Shown: one piece after another, positions 15,105-23,279 of the stretch
Position numbering within the stretch: position 1 is the stretch's first letter
How the letters are laid out: every line of letters starts with the position of its first letter
Assembly (NCBI GenBank): GCA_964584325.1
Contig: CAZOZP010000051.1
Location: forward strand, 1-27,543
DNA: 27,543 nucleotides
Direction of reading: 5' to 3'
DNA from: CAZOZP01 sp964584325
GTDB taxonomy: Bacteria; Bacteroidota; Ignavibacteria; Ignavibacteriales; Melioribacteraceae
The notes under the pieces: model-generated
Told to the model about the DNA's origin: nothing
Seen by the model: only the letters and a program-made list of their open reading frames with translations
Databases searched by the model: none
Position numbers and translations under genes: made by a program

Positions 15105-15518
15105 ATGGAATTTGAAGAAGATATTATATTAACACCCCAGAGAGCTCACTTAAACAGATTAAGCACAATACTAAATTACGAGCTTGCAGGGTCAATATTA
15201 TTTTTTGGAAGTATTTTTATTTCATATTTCCTTGGGTTACTTATTGTTGCAGCTTACATTATTGTACCTTACGTCGCTTATGTTTTATATATTGAAAGGA
15301 AATGGTTTTGGTTTATCATCCTGCTGATGATTTTCCTAATTCCTAATCTTGTTTCACTGATATTTTTCGAAGCAAATTTATATGCAATGGTTGTTTCAGT
15401 AGCTCTTTTCCTTTTTTATTGTTTATTATTAAAAGTTCAGGTTCGTGAATGGATTGTGGAAAGGAACTGGAAAATAAAACGAGAGTATGAAAAAAAACTG
15501 AAAGCACAGGAATATTAG
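15105..15518 (+). CDS. Small polytopic membrane protein of unknown function
   Basis: I do not recognise this 137-residue protein. It has an acidic start, a short hydrophilic segment, then about four hydrophobic helices (near 28-45, 47-64, 68-88 and 92-110). The highly charged tail (REWIVERNWKIKREYEKKLK) may form a cytoplasmic helix. The ATG is preceded by CGGGGA, a passable ribosome-binding site. TATAAT lies at 15090-15095, only nine bases before the ATG, but I see no -35 box. A strong hairpin directly after the stop ends the transcript. Confidence 0.65.
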   Translation: MEFEEDIILTPQRAHLNRLSTILNYELAGSILFFGSIFISYFLGLLIVAAYIIVPYVAYVLYIERKWFWFIILLMIFLIPNLVSLIFFEANLYAMVVSVALFLFYCLLLKVQVREWIVERNWKIKREYEKKLKAQEY

Positions 15519-15519
15519 A

Positions 15520-15568
15520 ATAATTGATGCGGAATTCACTCCCGCATCAATTATAACCATTTATTTTT
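15520..15568 (+). terminator. Hairpin terminator between convergent genes
   Basis: A perfect 13-bp stem (15520-15532 with 15542-15554, core TTGATGCGG/CCGCATCAA) closes a 9-base loop between the 15105 gene and glgA. A T-rich run begins seven bases later on the plus strand. It probably serves both convergent transcripts. Confidence 0.7.
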
Positions 15569-17036
15569 TCTTTGATGGTTTCCCGAGGAGTTCTGAAAAA
15601 AGTGCACAATACTTTTCCGAAGATTTTTTCCAGGAGAAATCTTTCAGCATTGCATTTTTTATAATTTTTTCCCATTCTTTTGAATCAATATATAAATTGC
15701 GAGCGCGTCTGACTGTCTTTATCAGTTCGGCTGCTGAATATTCTTCAAAGACAAAGCCGGTACCAAGATGTTTAGACTTAACCTTATTTTCATCCCAATC
15801 GGCAACAGTATCTGCAAGACCGCCTGTTTTTCTTACAATCGGAATTGTGCCGTACTTAAGAGCATAAATTTGATTTAGACCGCAAGGTTCGTAGAGAGAA
15901 GGCATCAGGAGCATATCAGAACCTGCATAAATTGAATGTGCAAGATGGTTGTCGTAAGCAATTTTAACACTGAATTTTTTAGGATATTTTTTAGAAAAAT
16001 CGACCAGCATTTTTTGGTATTTAACCTCACCGGTACCAAGAACAACAAAAAGAATGTCGTTTTTCATAAGTTCAGGAATAGCTTCTGTGATTATATCAAA
16101 ACCTTTCTGGTCAACCAGCCTTGTTACCATTCCAATCAGAGGGATATGTTCAACCTGATGGAGATTCATAATTTGCTGTAGGAAAGCTTTGTTTTTCTGT
16201 TTTTCCCGGAAGTTATCCAGACTATATTTTTGAAATATAAGCGGGTCTTTATCAGGATTCCATTCTTTATAATCGGCGCCGTTAATTATGCCTGTTAAAT
16301 CCTTCTTTCTTTGATTGATAATTTCATGTAGTCCGCCGCCCATTTCTTCAGTCAAAATTTCCCGGGCGTATGTTTCACTTACAGTAGTGAGTTTATCTGC
16401 AAAGCAGACGGCAGTTTTAAGAAAACTGAATTTTCCGTAGAATTCACAAGGTCCCATTGGCTCGGTATAACCTTTGTGAATTTCTGCTTTCTCAGCTGAT
16501 TCCATAGGAAAGAGCCCCTGGTAGCCGATGTTATGAATAGTAAATATTGTCTTGGTATTTTTGAATAGCTTATCCCATGCGTAATTTTCCTTTATGTAAA
16601 ACGGTATTAAGCCTGCCTGCCAGTCGTGACAGTGAATTAAATCAGGCGCCCATTTAAGTCTCTGCATTATTTCAAGAACAGCCCTGTTAAAGAGAATAAA
16701 TCTTTCATCTTCATCACGATCGGATGTATAAATATCATCACGGTCATAGTAATAAGGACAATCAACAAAAAATACAGATATCTTAGTCTTAGGTATAACG
16801 GTACGGAATGTTTTGATTGTATGGCTCTTGGTTCCGATCTTAATCTTAAAGCTCTTAAAAAAGTTTTCCTCTTCAAGGTTTTGTTTTTTTAAGTCAATGG
16901 AGGAATATCTTGGAATAAAAATCCGGATATCACATCCCGGATTGTTCATTGCAATCGGTAGAGCTCCGATAACATCCGCCAGTCCGCCGGTTTTAACGAA
17001 AGGTGTCATCTCACTTGCAGCAAAAGCAATATTCAT
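15561..17036 (-). CDS. glgA: Glycogen/starch synthase (GT5)
   Basis: This 491-residue GT5 glycosyltransferase transfers glucose from ADP-glucose (or UDP-glucose) to alpha-1,4-glucan. The N-terminal KTGGLADVIGALP motif (15-27) is the nucleotide-sugar loop. HCHDWQAGL and IFTIHNIGYQG are conserved core segments, and the C-terminal EPCGLNQIYALKYGTIPIVR followed by KTGGLADTV is the GT-B donor-site signature. The length is typical. AGAGGT precedes the ATG. No other glycogen gene (glgB, glgC, glgP) is in the window, so the pathway must be completed elsewhere. Confidence 0.95.
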   Translation of the reverse strand: MNIAFAASEMTPFVKTGGLADVIGALPIAMNNPGCDIRIFIPRYSSIDLKKQNLEEENFFKSFKIKIGTKSHTIKTFRTVIPKTKISVFFVDCPYYYDRDDIYTSDRDEDERFILFNRAVLEIMQRLKWAPDLIHCHDWQAGLIPFYIKENYAWDKLFKNTKTIFTIHNIGYQGLFPMESAEKAEIHKGYTEPMGPCEFYGKFSFLKTAVCFADKLTTVSETYAREILTEEMGGGLHEIINQRKKDLTGIINGADYKEWNPDKDPLIFQKYSLDNFREKQKNKAFLQQIMNLHQVEHIPLIGMVTRLVDQKGFDIITEAIPELMKNDILFVVLGTGEVKYQKMLVDFSKKYPKKFSVKIAYDNHLAHSIYAGSDMLLMPSLYEPCGLNQIYALKYGTIPIVRKTGGLADTVADWDENKVKSKHLGTGFVFEEYSAAELIKTVRRARNLYIDSKEWEKIIKNAMLKDFSWKKSSEKYCALFSELLGKPSKKK

Positions 17037-17239
17037 AATTACCTCTGAATTTTGTAATGTTTAATCTTTATGAATAACACTACAAAATACAACGTCGAAA
17101 GCACAATACCAATCAAAATTCATAATAAATTAATATTAATTATTAATAAAATTAACAAAGTTAGAGACTTCTTCCTGGTAGTATTGCATTGAATGTGAGT
17201 TTCGTTAAGATTATATTTGGCTGGAAAAAGCAGAGTTTT

Positions 17240-18466
17240 ATGAAAAAATTTGATATACCTGAGTATTACCGAAGCGGAATAATTTCAAAATTAAAAGAAC
17301 TTCGCAAACTAAAAGATCCAAGAAAAAAAGATTATACTCCGTCTATCCTTAATTTCGGTCAGGTGGAAATTATTATGGCCAGGCATTTCGGATTTTGCTA
17401 TGGTGTAGAAAATGCTATAGAAATAGCGTACCGCACAATAGAATTAAATCCCGGAAAACGGATATTCCTGCTCAGCGAAATGATCCACAATCCGATTGTT
17501 AATGAAGACCTGAAAGACAGAGGAGTACTTTTCATTATGCGACCTGACGGAACCCAGCTTATTCCCTGGGAAGAGATAACTAAAGATGATATCGTGCTAA
17601 TTCCGGCGTTTGGGACTACTGTTCAGATTGAAAATAGGCTTAAATCAATCGGGATTGATATTAATAAATACGATACTACCTGCCCGTTCGTTGAAAAAGT
17701 ATGGAACAGAGCCGCTACTCTTGGAGAAAAGGACTATACAATAATAATTCACGGAAAGCATCTCCACGAGGAAACAAGAGCAACATTTTCACATAGTATG
17801 GCTAATTCACCTTCAGTCATAATACGGGATATTGAAGAAGCAAAATTGCTTGGACTTGTAATAACCGGTGAAATTTCTGCTGATGAATTTTTTTCAATCT
17901 TTAAGGGTAAATACTCTGAGGGATTCAATCCGGATAAAGATTTTTTACGAATAGGCGTGGTAAATCAAACTACAATGCTGGCAACTGAAACTCAGGAAAT
18001 TGCAGATTACCTAAAGTCTGTTATGTCAAATAAATTCGGTTCCGAAAATGTTAAAGAGCATTTTGCAGATACACGTGATACACTATGTTATGCAACAAAC
18101 GATAATCAGCAGGCAACATATAAACTTCTTGAGACCTCTGCCGATTTTGCGATTGTGGTGGGAGGTTATAACAGTTCGAATACTTCGCATCTTGTCGAAT
18201 TGCTTGAATCTAAATTTACAACTTACTTTATATCTTCATCAGAGAAAATATTGTCTTCAGACGAAATATTGTCTTATTCAATAAAGGACAAAAAAGAGAT
18301 TACCATTAAAGGATTTCTTCCAAAAAAAGAAAAGGTTTCAATTATTCTTACCAGCGGTGCTTCTTGCCCGGATGCAATTGGAGAAGGAGTTCTTCACCGC
18401 ATTCTTTCATTTTTCGGTAATACCAGAAACCTTGATGAAGTTATCCGGGAGGCAGTTCACGAATAA
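17240..18466 (+). CDS. ispH: 4-hydroxy-3-methylbut-2-enyl diphosphate reductase
   Basis: This enzyme makes IPP and DMAPP in the last MEP step using an iron-sulfur cluster. I chose the ATG at 17240 (408 residues) over an in-frame TTG at 17189, which adds 17 residues with no family resemblance. The cluster cysteines, numbered from this ATG, are C53 (HFGFCYGV), C148 (YDTTCPFVEK) and C376 (SGASCPD). Also visible are EMIHNPIVN, HGKHLHEET, VNQTTML and GGYNSSNTSHL. An N-terminal extension of about 45 residues (DIPEYYRSG...) and extra internal segments make it longer than the roughly 315-residue E. coli type and closer in layout to cyanobacterial and plant IspH. Electrons would come from ferredoxin or flavodoxin. 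Confidence 0.95.
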   Translation: MKKFDIPEYYRSGIISKLKELRKLKDPRKKDYTPSILNFGQVEIIMARHFGFCYGVENAIEIAYRTIELNPGKRIFLLSEMIHNPIVNEDLKDRGVLFIMRPDGTQLIPWEEITKDDIVLIPAFGTTVQIENRLKSIGIDINKYDTTCPFVEKVWNRAATLGEKDYTIIIHGKHLHEETRATFSHSMANSPSVIIRDIEEAKLLGLVITGEISADEFFSIFKGKYSEGFNPDKDFLRIGVVNQTTMLATETQEIADYLKSVMSNKFGSENVKEHFADTRDTLCYATNDNQQATYKLLETSADFAIVVGGYNSSNTSHLVELLESKFTTYFISSSEKILSSDEILSYSIKDKKEITIKGFLPKKEKVSIILTSGASCPDAIGEGVLHRILSFFGNTRNLDEVIREAVHE

Positions 18467-18489
18467 TTGTGAATCCGGAATTATTTTTT
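18462..18489 (+). terminator. Weak AT-rich hairpin after ispH
   Basis: AATAATT (18462-18468) pairs with AATTATT (18479-18485), followed by four T residues, overlapping the ispH stop region and facing the convergent methyltransferase gene. The stem is AT-only, so termination here is uncertain. Confidence 0.3.
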
Positions 18490-18503
18490 GATATAGTAAA
18501 ACC

Positions 18504-19076
18504 TTAAAATTCATTATCAGCATGTGTTAATAAAACTGATCTGCAGAAAAAATATCCGGGTGCGGTAAGATATTTAAATCCGGCCTTTTCTATAGAAATT
18601 TTCATTCTTCTGAATTCTTTTGCTGTTACATGGAAATTGGGTTCAACTATCAAAATTTTACCGCCTGGAGCAAGAATAGATTTAAGCTCCAGGAATAAAT
18701 TATCGTGGGCAGGCATTTCGTGAATCACATAAAATGCCAGTATAAAATCAAATATTCCTTCTAATTGAATACCGTTCCCCTGACATTTATGAATCTGAAT
18801 TATTTGGTCAAGTTTCTTTAAGGATGATTTTTTTTTCACAATATCCAGCATTCCTTCCTGAATGTCTGCAGCAGTTACTTTTCCTTTTCCTTTAAGAAGT
18901 TCAGCAGCGGCTATTGTAAAAAAGCCGGGTCCGCATCCCAAATCCAATACATTCATTCCTTCAATAATAAAAGGCCTTAATATTTTGGATGGATTTTGGA
19001 TGATTTTCCTGAAGGTTGTGTCAAGTTCTCCTGCTTTTTCGACCGGACAAATTTTTCTTTTATTTTCGTGTTCCAT
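18504..19076 (-). CDS. Class I SAM-dependent methyltransferase
   Basis: This 190-residue protein has the Rossmann-fold methyltransferase motifs: motif I VLDLGCGPGFFT (43-54), the acidic end of strand 2 in VTAADIQ (about D70), and post-I/motif II FDFILAFYVIHEMP (about 109-122). The short length leaves only a small cap, as in UbiE-like and other small-molecule methyltransferases. The N-terminal CPVEKAGELD segment and the late GGKILIVEPNFHV recur in methyltransferases annotated as acting on metabolites or arsenite, but C10 alone is not the arsenite cysteine set. The substrate is unknown. It is downstream of pbpC on the same strand after 191 bases that hold no gene. Confidence 0.85.
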   Translation of the reverse strand: MEHENKRKICPVEKAGELDTTFRKIIQNPSKILRPFIIEGMNVLDLGCGPGFFTIAAAELLKGKGKVTAADIQEGMLDIVKKKSSLKKLDQIIQIHKCQGNGIQLEGIFDFILAFYVIHEMPAHDNLFLELKSILAPGGKILIVEPNFHVTAKEFRRMKISIEKAGFKYLTAPGYFFCRSVLLTHADNEF

Positions 19077-19267
19077 GAAAAGTCCTTATAATAATGAAAA
19101 TACTTAAATCCGAATTTGTTATTCGAAATATAAAATAAATACAAATCACAAATTAAACCTAAGTATTTCAAATAAACGAAACGAAGTGTTTTTTAACGGT
19201 TCCAGCATTTTATCATTTGTATATATAAAATATACTTTAGGGATATTCATATTATTCAGCATTGTTA

Positions 19268-21700
19268 TCAGTTAAGAATTTCAAAACCAACAACCATAAT
19301 ATTTCCCTTGTCATCCACGAGAGTGAGCTTATGTTTTCCTTTTTTTGCTTTTAATGCAATTTTGTGCTCTCCTGTGGTTGTTCCAATGTAAGATTCATCC
19401 AAATGCCAATTTATTTCAGACTTGCTTCTGTGGTGTGCTGCCTGACAAATGATACTGCTTCTCTGACCTTCCAGATTTTTTGGAAGATAAATCTTTGTTC
19501 CTGTTTTTGGGTATATCATTTCCATTTCATTCCGGTTTTCATTGCCTGAACAATCATCTCTGAAAGGAGGCAATGTTCGGTATTCAGATGATTTGAACCT
19601 ATAATAGTATTCCATCGAAGGAGGAAGAACAAACCAACTTTTATGGATGATGTTTTCAGGAGGTTCACAGTCTGCGGTTACACGGAAGTTTTCGGATTTA
19701 TCAAGATGAACAAGTTTATGATACGGACAAGCAGGAAATTTCAGGCATGCAAGCGGAATCCACTGCTTATAGCTTGCATTACATAAATCAGTTTTTCGGT
19801 AACCGCTTTCCCTGCATATATCTGCCTCGGTCATTTCTTCATAAGGTTGAAGAAACCACTCGCTTGAATAAGGAAGCAGATTGAATAAGTCAAACATTAC
19901 AGGTGCTGCAGAACCGATTCCTGTTATTCCCGGTCTTCCTTCCCCGTCGGCATTTCCAATCCATACACCAACAACATACTTTGCATCAACACCAATTGCC
20001 CATCCGTCTCTGAATCCGAAACTTGTTCCTGTCTTCCAGGCAACTTTTCTTGATGAAGAATAGTTTTCCCATGACATATCTTCTTCCGGCCGCTCGACTC
20101 TCAATAGTGCTTCGAGAGTTATCCATGCTGCAGAAGCGCTAAGGATTCCGCTTTCACTTAAATATGGTTTTCTTTCTTTGTACGATGTATTAAAATTTCT
20201 TTCTCTTAAGAAATTCAACGGGCGGAATTCTGCAGGGTCATACTGTCTTTCATAATCATTATAATGCTTTACTGTTCTTGCCATTCCTGCATACATACCG
20301 GCCATATCCAACAACGTTCCTTCGGCACCTCCCAAGATAAGAGCCAGACCGTAATAACCCGGATCATCTTTAAGTTTTGTCATTCCTATTCTTCTGAGAA
20401 ACGAGTGAAATTTTTCGACTTTGAACTTCTGAAGCATTTTAACTGCAGGAATATTAATTGACCTGGCCAAAGCTCTTGCTGCTGGAACAGCTCCGTCGAA
20501 TTTTTGGTTGAAATTCTGCGGAGCGAATCCGCCAATCTGCACGGGAATATCGGCAACAAGTGAATTAGGCATTATTTCTCCGGAAGAGAGCATTGCGGCA
20601 TAAAGAAATGGCTTCAGGAGACTACCGGTACTTCTTGGTGATTGAATTATATCGACATAGTTATCATTCTGGTTCATAGGATCGGTGGTATTGCCTATAT
20701 AGGCAAGAATGCTCCCTGTTTCAATATCCGCAATTATCGCCGCTGCATTATTTACTCCGTTCTGTTTCAGGTTTTTGTAATGCAGGGCAACTACCTCCGC
20801 TGCTTTTCTCTGGAGGTTAATATCAATTGTGGTCTCTGCTCTTGCAATTCCGGATTCAGGAAACTCATTAAGTGTTTTAGCTAAAAGGTGAGGAGCAAGG
20901 GTGGGCAATGCTTTGGGTTTACCCGGCAGTTTTTCATCCAGCGAGAGTCGGTAAGTCAGTTCATTTATTATTCCGGCGTAGTACAGTTTTTTCAGGAGCC
21001 TGTTTCTCTTTTTAAGAAGAAGATTTCTGTTACGACCCGGATGAATAAGTGAAGGATTATTCGGCAGTACGGCTAAGACAGCAGATTCAGCCCAGCTTAG
21101 TTTTGCCGGACTTCTTCCGAAATACCTCCAGGAGGCAGCTTCGAGTCCTACAACATTACCTCCGAACGGAGCATTTGAAGAATACATCTTAAGAATTGAT
21201 TCCTTTGTATATCCGGCTTCCATTCTCAAAGCCAATATAATTTCGAACAGTTTCTCCATTACCGTACGCGGCGGATTGTCTCTTGAAAGCCTTACAACTT
21301 GCATAGTTAATGTGCTGCCGCCGGATATAATTTTTCCGCCTGAAGCATTAATATATAAAGCCCGCAGCATTGCCGAAGGGTCAACACCCGGGTGGTAGTA
21401 GAATCTTGAATCTTCAAATTCCACAATGCATTTGCCAAACTTATAAGGAACAGAATCACCTTGCGGAAACCGCCACTGACCGTCTTTTGCAATTGCAGCT
21501 CCAAGCAGATATCCGTTTCTATCTTCAATAACAACGGAAAGAGGTTTGTTGAAAAGTCTGCCGGGAAGAATATTCATGAAAAAGAAGAACATAACAAGTA
21601 TAAACAGAAAAAAGACAGACCTTTTTTCAGATAGCTTTTCCCTCAGCTTTTCCGGAATTGAGTTTTGTACCCGGGCTATTTTCATTTTCAAAAATTTCAT
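19268..21700 (-). CDS. pbpC: Penicillin-binding protein 1C
   Basis: This class A bifunctional peptidoglycan synthase has 810 residues. A short cytoplasmic N-terminus precedes a transmembrane anchor (about 29-47). The GT51 domain contains the catalytic glutamate E96 in EDSRFYYHPGVDP and GGSTLTMQVVRL. The transpeptidase has S360LLK, S414IN and K556TG, and a C-terminal domain of about 90 residues matches the extra domain of PBP1C. The GNADGEGRPGITG segment after KTG is typical of PBP1C. No alpha-2-macroglobulin gene, the usual partner, is adjacent. The predicted promoter places the transcription start at or next to the ATG, so the message may be leaderless or translation may begin at the sixth codon (ATG at 21685). 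Confidence 0.95.
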   Translation of the reverse strand: MKFLKMKIARVQNSIPEKLREKLSEKRSVFFLFILVMFFFFMNILPGRLFNKPLSVVIEDRNGYLLGAAIAKDGQWRFPQGDSVPYKFGKCIVEFEDSRFYYHPGVDPSAMLRALYINASGGKIISGGSTLTMQVVRLSRDNPPRTVMEKLFEIILALRMEAGYTKESILKMYSSNAPFGGNVVGLEAASWRYFGRSPAKLSWAESAVLAVLPNNPSLIHPGRNRNLLLKKRNRLLKKLYYAGIINELTYRLSLDEKLPGKPKALPTLAPHLLAKTLNEFPESGIARAETTIDINLQRKAAEVVALHYKNLKQNGVNNAAAIIADIETGSILAYIGNTTDPMNQNDNYVDIIQSPRSTGSLLKPFLYAAMLSSGEIMPNSLVADIPVQIGGFAPQNFNQKFDGAVPAARALARSINIPAVKMLQKFKVEKFHSFLRRIGMTKLKDDPGYYGLALILGGAEGTLLDMAGMYAGMARTVKHYNDYERQYDPAEFRPLNFLRERNFNTSYKERKPYLSESGILSASAAWITLEALLRVERPEEDMSWENYSSSRKVAWKTGTSFGFRDGWAIGVDAKYVVGVWIGNADGEGRPGITGIGSAAPVMFDLFNLLPYSSEWFLQPYEEMTEADICRESGYRKTDLCNASYKQWIPLACLKFPACPYHKLVHLDKSENFRVTADCEPPENIIHKSWFVLPPSMEYYYRFKSSEYRTLPPFRDDCSGNENRNEMEMIYPKTGTKIYLPKNLEGQRSSIICQAAHHRSKSEINWHLDESYIGTTTGEHKIALKAKKGKHKLTLVDDKGNIMVVGFEILN

Positions 21701-21705
21701 TACGA

Positions 21706-21734
21706 ATAATAGTCTGCAAGTTTTGTTATTTCAA
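21706..21734 (-). promoter_or_regulatory. Sigma-70-like promoter of pbpC
   Basis: On the minus strand TTGAAA (21729-21734), a 17-base spacer and TATTAT (21706-21711) precede pbpC. The -10 box ends five bases before the annotated ATG, so initiation about seven bases further on coincides with the start codon. Confidence 0.6.
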
Positions 21735-21921
21735 TAATAAAATCTGAAAGTTTGAACGTTGTTGAGATGATTAAGATTTACTGCTAATTACACTTCTGAA
21801 AAAAATTGATTATTTCGACACCTAAAACATTGTTTTTGCCATCTTAAACCGGCTTTTTGTCTTCTTTACATTTTAGAGAAAAGAATCTGTGTTATTTTTC
21901 AAAGAAAAAAAAGGTGTAAAA

Positions 21922-22905
21922 ATGAAAAATATTTTCAAACTGCTTTGCCGAAATTCTAAAGTTTTACTTTCGGGTATTATAATTTCTTCAACCGTTTCAC
22001 ACGCCGCTGTTGGGGATTCACTTCAGTTCATCGTTAACGCATTTACAAAAATTAAGTCGGCGGATAATGTTGTCATTTACATTGATCCAACAACTGTCAA
22101 CTCTTTCAGTGATTCGGCTGATATAGTTCTCATAACGCATGAACACTCTGACCATAACGAGATTAATCGTCTCAAGCTAAAGAAGAATTGTACTATAATT
22201 AGAGCGGCAGATGCTCTTTCTGGCGGAGTTTACAGAAACTTTACAATCAATGGAATCCAAATTCAAGCCTTCCCGGCATATAATTCATACCACCAGAAGA
22301 ATTTATCGGTTGGATATATAATAACATTTAATGGAATTAAGATATATCACTCAGGCGATACAGGTCTGATTCAGGAAATGTCGCAGTTAAAAGATTCATC
22401 AATAACATATGCACTTCTGCCTATGGATGGCACTTATACTATGACACCGGCTGAGGCTGTAATAGCTTCTGAAAGAATTGGGGCGGCACATTATATTCCA
22501 ATGCACACTTCACCACCTTCAGGTTATAACCAGACTAGAATAGATCAGTTTAATATTGAGAATAAATTAGTATTAAAAAACGGCGATTCAATCGAATTAA
22601 ACTCTGAAAATACATCCGTAGAACCTGGGAAAAGTAACCCTCATTCTTACCGTATAGAACAAAATTATCCTAATCCTTTTAATCCAGTAACAACAATTGA
22701 ATTTTCATTGCCGAAAGAATCTGATGTAATGCTAAAAGTTTACAATCTACTCGGACAAGAATTAACAACATTAATCGACAGTCAACTGAAAGCAGGTTAT
22801 CATAAAGTCAAATTCGATGCATCGGGACTGGCAAGCGGAATATATCTCTATATGATTAAGGCAGGAGATTTTTCGGCTGTGAAGAAGCTGATTCTTTTGA
22901 AGTGA
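21922..22905 (+). CDS. Secreted MBL-fold (UlaG-like) hydrolase with T9SS sorting domain
   Basis: This 327-residue protein has a signal peptide (cleavage plausible at SHA-AVGD, about residue 28), a metallo-beta-lactamase-fold domain and a C-terminal T9SS domain. The metal motif HEHSDH gives H73, H75, D77 and H78; HSGDTG supplies D146 and MHTSPP a later histidine (H195). This pattern resembles the UlaG/COG2220 group. From about residue 251 to the end, the NYPNPFNP start, a VYNLLGQE middle and the GIYLYMIKAG...LILLK finish are the type-A sorting domain, so the protein should be exported across the outer membrane and processed. I chose the ATG at 21922, with AAGGTG ahead of it, over an in-frame GTG at 21889 that would spoil the signal peptide. 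The substrate is unknown. Confidence 0.88.
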   Translation: MKNIFKLLCRNSKVLLSGIIISSTVSHAAVGDSLQFIVNAFTKIKSADNVVIYIDPTTVNSFSDSADIVLITHEHSDHNEINRLKLKKNCTIIRAADALSGGVYRNFTINGIQIQAFPAYNSYHQKNLSVGYIITFNGIKIYHSGDTGLIQEMSQLKDSSITYALLPMDGTYTMTPAEAVIASERIGAAHYIPMHTSPPSGYNQTRIDQFNIENKLVLKNGDSIELNSENTSVEPGKSNPHSYRIEQNYPNPFNPVTTIEFSLPKESDVMLKVYNLLGQELTTLIDSQLKAGYHKVKFDASGLASGIYLYMIKAGDFSAVKKLILLK

Positions 22906-22930
22906 CAGAGTAACGGAGTAACAAAGTGAG
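22904..22930 (+). repeat. Short degenerate 8-base tandem repeat after the MBL gene
   Basis: Three 8-base units, AGAGTAAC, GGAGTAAC and AAAGTGAG (22907-22930), begin two bases after the stop codon. They may be a remnant of a simple repeat or slipped duplication; no function is visible. Confidence 0.35.
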
Positions 22931-22945
22931 ATGTAAGAAAGTTTG

Positions 22946-22977
22946 GGGCAGGCGTTAAGTGTCTGCCCTTTTTTATT
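22946..22977 (+). terminator. Rho-independent terminator of the MBL-fold gene
   Basis: GGGCAGGC (22946-22953) pairs with GTCTGCCC (22961-22968) with one G-T wobble around a 7-base loop, followed directly by TTTTTTATT. It lies about 40 bases after the stop codon. Confidence 0.85.
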
Positions 22978-23115
22978 AATGCCGCCCGGTGCCTTAAGGT
23001 TCTCGAAGGCATCTTAGGGAATTTACCACAGAACTCACAGAGAGGTACTGTACTGTGTTAATGAAAAATGAATTCTGAAAAATCCGGAAAACTTTACTTG
23101 ATAAATATTTATTTT

Positions 23116-23279
23116 AACCCAAATTTGTCATTAGGACAAAAATAATGACAAATCGACTAACAAAATCTATACATTTCTAAAAAACGAAATGTAAGATTTT
23201 GTTAGTCGGGGTTACCCAAATTATTCTTTATTGGCAAGGCAATTAAAAGATACTATTTTTCTAACGAATAATTTGGGTT
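23116..23279 (+). repeat. Three-hairpin dispersed element, copy B (MITE/REP-like)
   Basis: The 164-base element is bounded by AACCCAAATT (23116-23125) and its inverted copy AATTTGGGTT (23270-23279). Inside are three hairpins. The first has a 10-bp stem (23123-23132 with 23144-23153). The second has a stem of 23 pairs with one bulged A (23154-23177 with 23186-23208, loop TAAAAAAC). The third has a perfect 13-bp stem (23214-23226 with 23266-23278, 39-base loop). Parts recur at 1-54 (inverted) and 15013-15056. There is no ORF inside. It could be a non-autonomous mobile element or a structured RNA; terminal inverted repeats favour the first, the conserved stems with changed loops leave the second open. 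Confidence 0.7.

Noticed and set aside
17189..17239. TTG start extending IspH by 17 residues
   Set aside because: The added residues do not resemble IspH extensions and there is no ribosome-binding site; the ATG at 17240 begins the recognisable DIPEYYRSG extension.
19219..19235. GTATAT/ATATAC palindrome downstream of pbpC as terminator or operator
   Set aside because: Only six AT-rich base pairs with no T-run; such palindromes are expected by chance in AT-rich spacer.
21889..21921. GTG start for the secreted MBL-fold protein
   Set aside because: It would put lysine-rich residues in front of a good signal peptide; the ATG at 21922 has AAGGTG at suitable spacing.
22979..23060. CACAGA-type and AAGGTTCTCGAAGG stretches as a mobile element or RNA gene
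   Set aside because: Only one 6-bp hairpin and no second copy in the window, so nothing supports a boundary or function.
23116..23279. Integron attC site or cassette array
   Set aside because: GTTAGGC at base 5 fits the attC core, but copy B has GTTAGTC/GACTAAC, which does not, the neighbouring genes are not separated by such sites, and no integrase is present.
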